Source of the DNA: Lachnospiraceae bacterium UBA4292
Lineage (GTDB): Bacteria > Bacillota > Clostridia > Lachnospirales > Lachnospiraceae
Assembly (NCBI GenBank): GCA_002395865.1
Contig: DGVE01000158.1
Span: 1 to 6,557, forward strand
DNA: 6,557 nt
Direction of reading: 5' to 3'
The notes beneath the pieces are model-generated. The model did no database searches. It was not told the origin of the DNA and saw only the letters and a program-made list of their open reading frames with translations. The position numbers were made by a program, and so were the translations under genes. Positions 5,298 to 6,557 of the stretch are shown here, one piece after another; position 1 is the stretch's first letter, and each line of letters starts with the position of its first letter.

Positions 5298-6421
5298 ATC
5301 GTATTCTGCTTTTCGAAGGGGAAGCTGTACTTTGTGAGCCCCAACTCATCGCGAAGCGCCACCAGCTCCTTCTGTATCGCCTCCCCGACGGGAACGCCCT
5401 TGTCCTTCCTGTCGAGCCAGGCGTCATGCTCCTTCTCTCCTGCGGTGTATATCCTGTCATGCCCCGGAGCCTTGTCGGAGGCGCGCAGGCCTCTGCAGAT
5501 GTCGCCCGCGGTCTTCTTGAACACGTCGAGTCCCATGAAGAACTCGGGGTTGATGACGAAGAAGAAATGTCCGAGTCTGTACATGCAGGGCTTTCCGTTT
5601 TCGTCCTTGCCGTTGAGCTCCTTCATGAAGGGGCCGCCGGCCAGCGCCGCGGAGAGTATCTCGACTATCGTCGTAAAGCCGTAGCCCTTGTAGCCCGCAG
5701 TCTCCTCGCCGAGTCCGCCCAGGGGCAGAAGCGCCGCCTTGCCGGCCCTCATGTCCTTCAGTATCTGTCCCGAGTCGGTCATCGTCTCGCCGTCGCGGTT
5801 CACCACACATCCCGCGGGAGTGGGCTTGCCGCTCCTCTCGTAGAACTCGATCTTTCCGTTCTGAACGATGGAGGTCGCGCAGTCGAAGTTGAAAGGGAAC
5901 TCCTCGTCCGTCGGCATGGTAAATGTCAGCGGGTTCGTGCCCATCATCGGCTCCACTCCGAAGGTAGGCGCCACCGAGGGTCTCGCATTCGTGCCCGTGA
6001 TGCCTATCATGCCCGCCTTCTCGGCCATGGTCGTCCAGTAGCCGGCTATGCCGTAGTGGGTGGAATTGAAAATGGTTCCGCCCGCCATGCCGTACTTCTT
6101 CGCCTTTTCGATAAGCATCTCCATCATTTTGTATGAAGCCACCATACCCATTCCGTTATTTGCGTTCATGACAACGGTGGTCGGTGTCTCCTTAACTATC
6201 TCAATATTCGTCACAGGCAACAGAGTGCCGTTTTTTATTCTGTCGAGATATATCGGTTTGAACCTGTTGCAGCCGTGGCTCTCTATGCCCCTCCTGTCGC
6301 TCTCGAGCAGAACGTCCGCGCATATCGCGGCATCCTCCTCGGGCACACCGTATTTTACGAAAACGTCCACCATGAAATCATTCATGAGCTTCCAGTCAAC
6401 ATAAGGTCTTGTCTCAGCCAT
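5294..6421 (-). CDS. Malate/L-lactate dehydrogenase family oxidoreductase (Ldh_2 family)
   Basis: NAD(P)-dependent 2-hydroxyacid/2-oxoacid oxidoreductase of 375 residues in the cytoplasm. The family (PF02615) includes malate, L-lactate, sulfolactate, ureidoglycolate and 2,3-diketogulonate dehydrogenases, which are unrelated to Rossmann-fold LDH/MDH. Visible signatures: DRRGIESHGCNRF (42-54, with the catalytic-region His49), NSTHYGIAGYW (119-129), GITGTNARPSVAPTFG, GTNPLTF, and GYKGYGFTTIVEILSAALAGG. Length is normal to slightly long, from a charged C-terminal extension. The ATG at 6421 is preceded by a perfect AGGAGG at eight bases. It lies 14 bases downstream of a LUD-domain gene stop and overlaps the SDR start by four bases, so all three are almost surely one operon. 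Clostridial homologues are often named malate dehydrogenase. Actual substrate is undetermined; the LUD neighbour favours lactate- or malate-type compounds by inference. Confidence 0.93.
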   Translation of the reverse strand: MAETRPYVDWKLMNDFMVDVFVKYGVPEEDAAICADVLLESDRRGIESHGCNRFKPIYLDRIKNGTLLPVTNIEIVKETPTTVVMNANNGMGMVASYKMMEMLIEKAKKYGMAGGTIFNSTHYGIAGYWTTMAEKAGMIGITGTNARPSVAPTFGVEPMMGTNPLTFTMPTDEEFPFNFDCATSIVQNGKIEFYERSGKPTPAGCVVNRDGETMTDSGQILKDMRAGKAALLPLGGLGEETAGYKGYGFTTIVEILSAALAGGPFMKELNGKDENGKPCMYRLGHFFFVINPEFFMGLDVFKKTAGDICRGLRASDKAPGHDRIYTAGEKEHDAWLDRKDKGVPVGEAIQKELVALRDELGLTKYSFPFEKQNTI

Positions 6422-6429
6422 TGTTTGTA

Positions 6430-6435
6430 CCTCCT
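6430..6435 (-). promoter_or_regulatory. Strong ribosome binding site of the Ldh-family gene
   Basis: On the minus strand AGGAGG stands eight bases before the ATG at 6421. It abuts the TAA (6436-6438) of the upstream gene, so a ribosome terminating there sits on this site. It fixes the start and explains efficient translation of the dehydrogenase compared with the weakly led SDR that follows. Confidence 0.8.
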
Positions 6436-6557
6436 TTAGAATCCCAGACTGTCATTCACCAGTATCACATGTATCCTGCCCGCATGCCGTGAGTACCTGG
6501 TCATCAGGAACTGGCAGCATATCGTATCGGGCGACTTGCAGTCCATGCACGAGCCCG
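6436..6557 (-). CDS. C-terminal end of a LUD-domain (lactate utilisation, LutC/YkgG-like) protein, partial
   Basis: An open frame entering from the right edge gives 39 residues and a TAA stop at 6436-6438. It begins GSCMDCKSPDTICC and ends GRIHVILVNDSLGF. The Cys cluster CxxCxSPDxIC followed by a basic stretch, then a strand xIxVILVxxxLGF at the extreme C-terminus, matches from memory the ending of clostridial stand-alone LUD-domain 'lactate utilization' proteins. In those, 'C.dC.SpdRIC' and 'VILVGEELGF' are typical. Start, length and the main LUD core lie outside the window. It is the first visible gene of the cluster with the Ldh-family dehydrogenase and SDR. The other two frames over this stretch are less convincing: one stops early, and one resembles nothing known. 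The call rests on a short fragment, so it is probable rather than certain. Confidence 0.72.
   Translation of the reverse strand, partial: GSCMDCKSPDTICCQFLMTRYSRHAGRIHVILVNDSLGF

Noticed and set aside
5285..6136. Long plus-strand open frame (283 codons) opposite the Ldh-family gene
   Set aside because: It lies fully antisense to a gene with clear family motifs, has no recognisable domain, and its Leu/Arg/His-rich composition is typical of antisense frames in GC-rich coding DNA.
1..6557. CRISPR array, insertion sequence, tRNA or rRNA gene
   Set aside because: No regularly spaced identical repeats, transposase motifs, terminal inverted repeats with target duplication, or structural RNA signatures were seen on either strand.

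Overview
This window looks like chromosome from a fairly GC-rich anaerobic Firmicute (class Clostridia). The evidence is strong AGGAGG-type ribosome binding sites, clostridial-type versions of pyruvate kinase and the Ldh-family oxidoreductase, a LUD-domain protein ending, and a Gly/Thr/Ser-rich surface lipoprotein. No genus can be fixed from the sequence. All six recognisable genes are on the minus strand, so transcription runs from the right edge to the left. Coding density is high and no gap without a gene exceeds about 130 bases.

The right part (about 4527-6557) is a tight three-gene cluster. It holds the 3' end of a LUD-domain (lactate-utilisation-type) protein, a malate/L-lactate-type dehydrogenase of the Ldh_2 family 14 bases downstream, and a classical short-chain dehydrogenase whose ATG overlaps the previous stop codon (ATGA). 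This looks like one transcript for 2-hydroxyacid/2-oxoacid redox metabolism, with its promoter beyond the right edge. Pyruvate kinase (3029-4444) follows after 82 bases with no clear terminator or promoter, so it may be partly co-transcribed. The grouping of a hydroxyacid dehydrogenase, a LUD protein and pyruvate kinase around pyruvate is suggestive, but this is inference.

The middle of the window is one large gene (750-2900) for a secreted lipoprotein with a polygalacturonate-binding-like beta-helix (Cthe_2159/DUF4353-type 'carbohydrate-binding domain-containing protein'). The helix is interrupted by an aromatic-rich insert and ends in a GPGGGM-repeat tail. A 128-base leader with nested direct and inverted repeats precedes it and is the most regulatory-looking stretch in the window. 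The left end (1-642) is the 5' half of serS (seryl-tRNA synthetase), driven by a near-consensus sigma-A promoter with an A-rich upstream tract and no T-box leader.

Most of this is ordinary core metabolism and translation. I found no CRISPR array, mobile element, RNA gene or clear novel defence or signalling system. The items most worth a second look are the lipoprotein architecture and its leader, the active-site-region substitutions in pyruvate kinase, and the LUD-Ldh-SDR operon.
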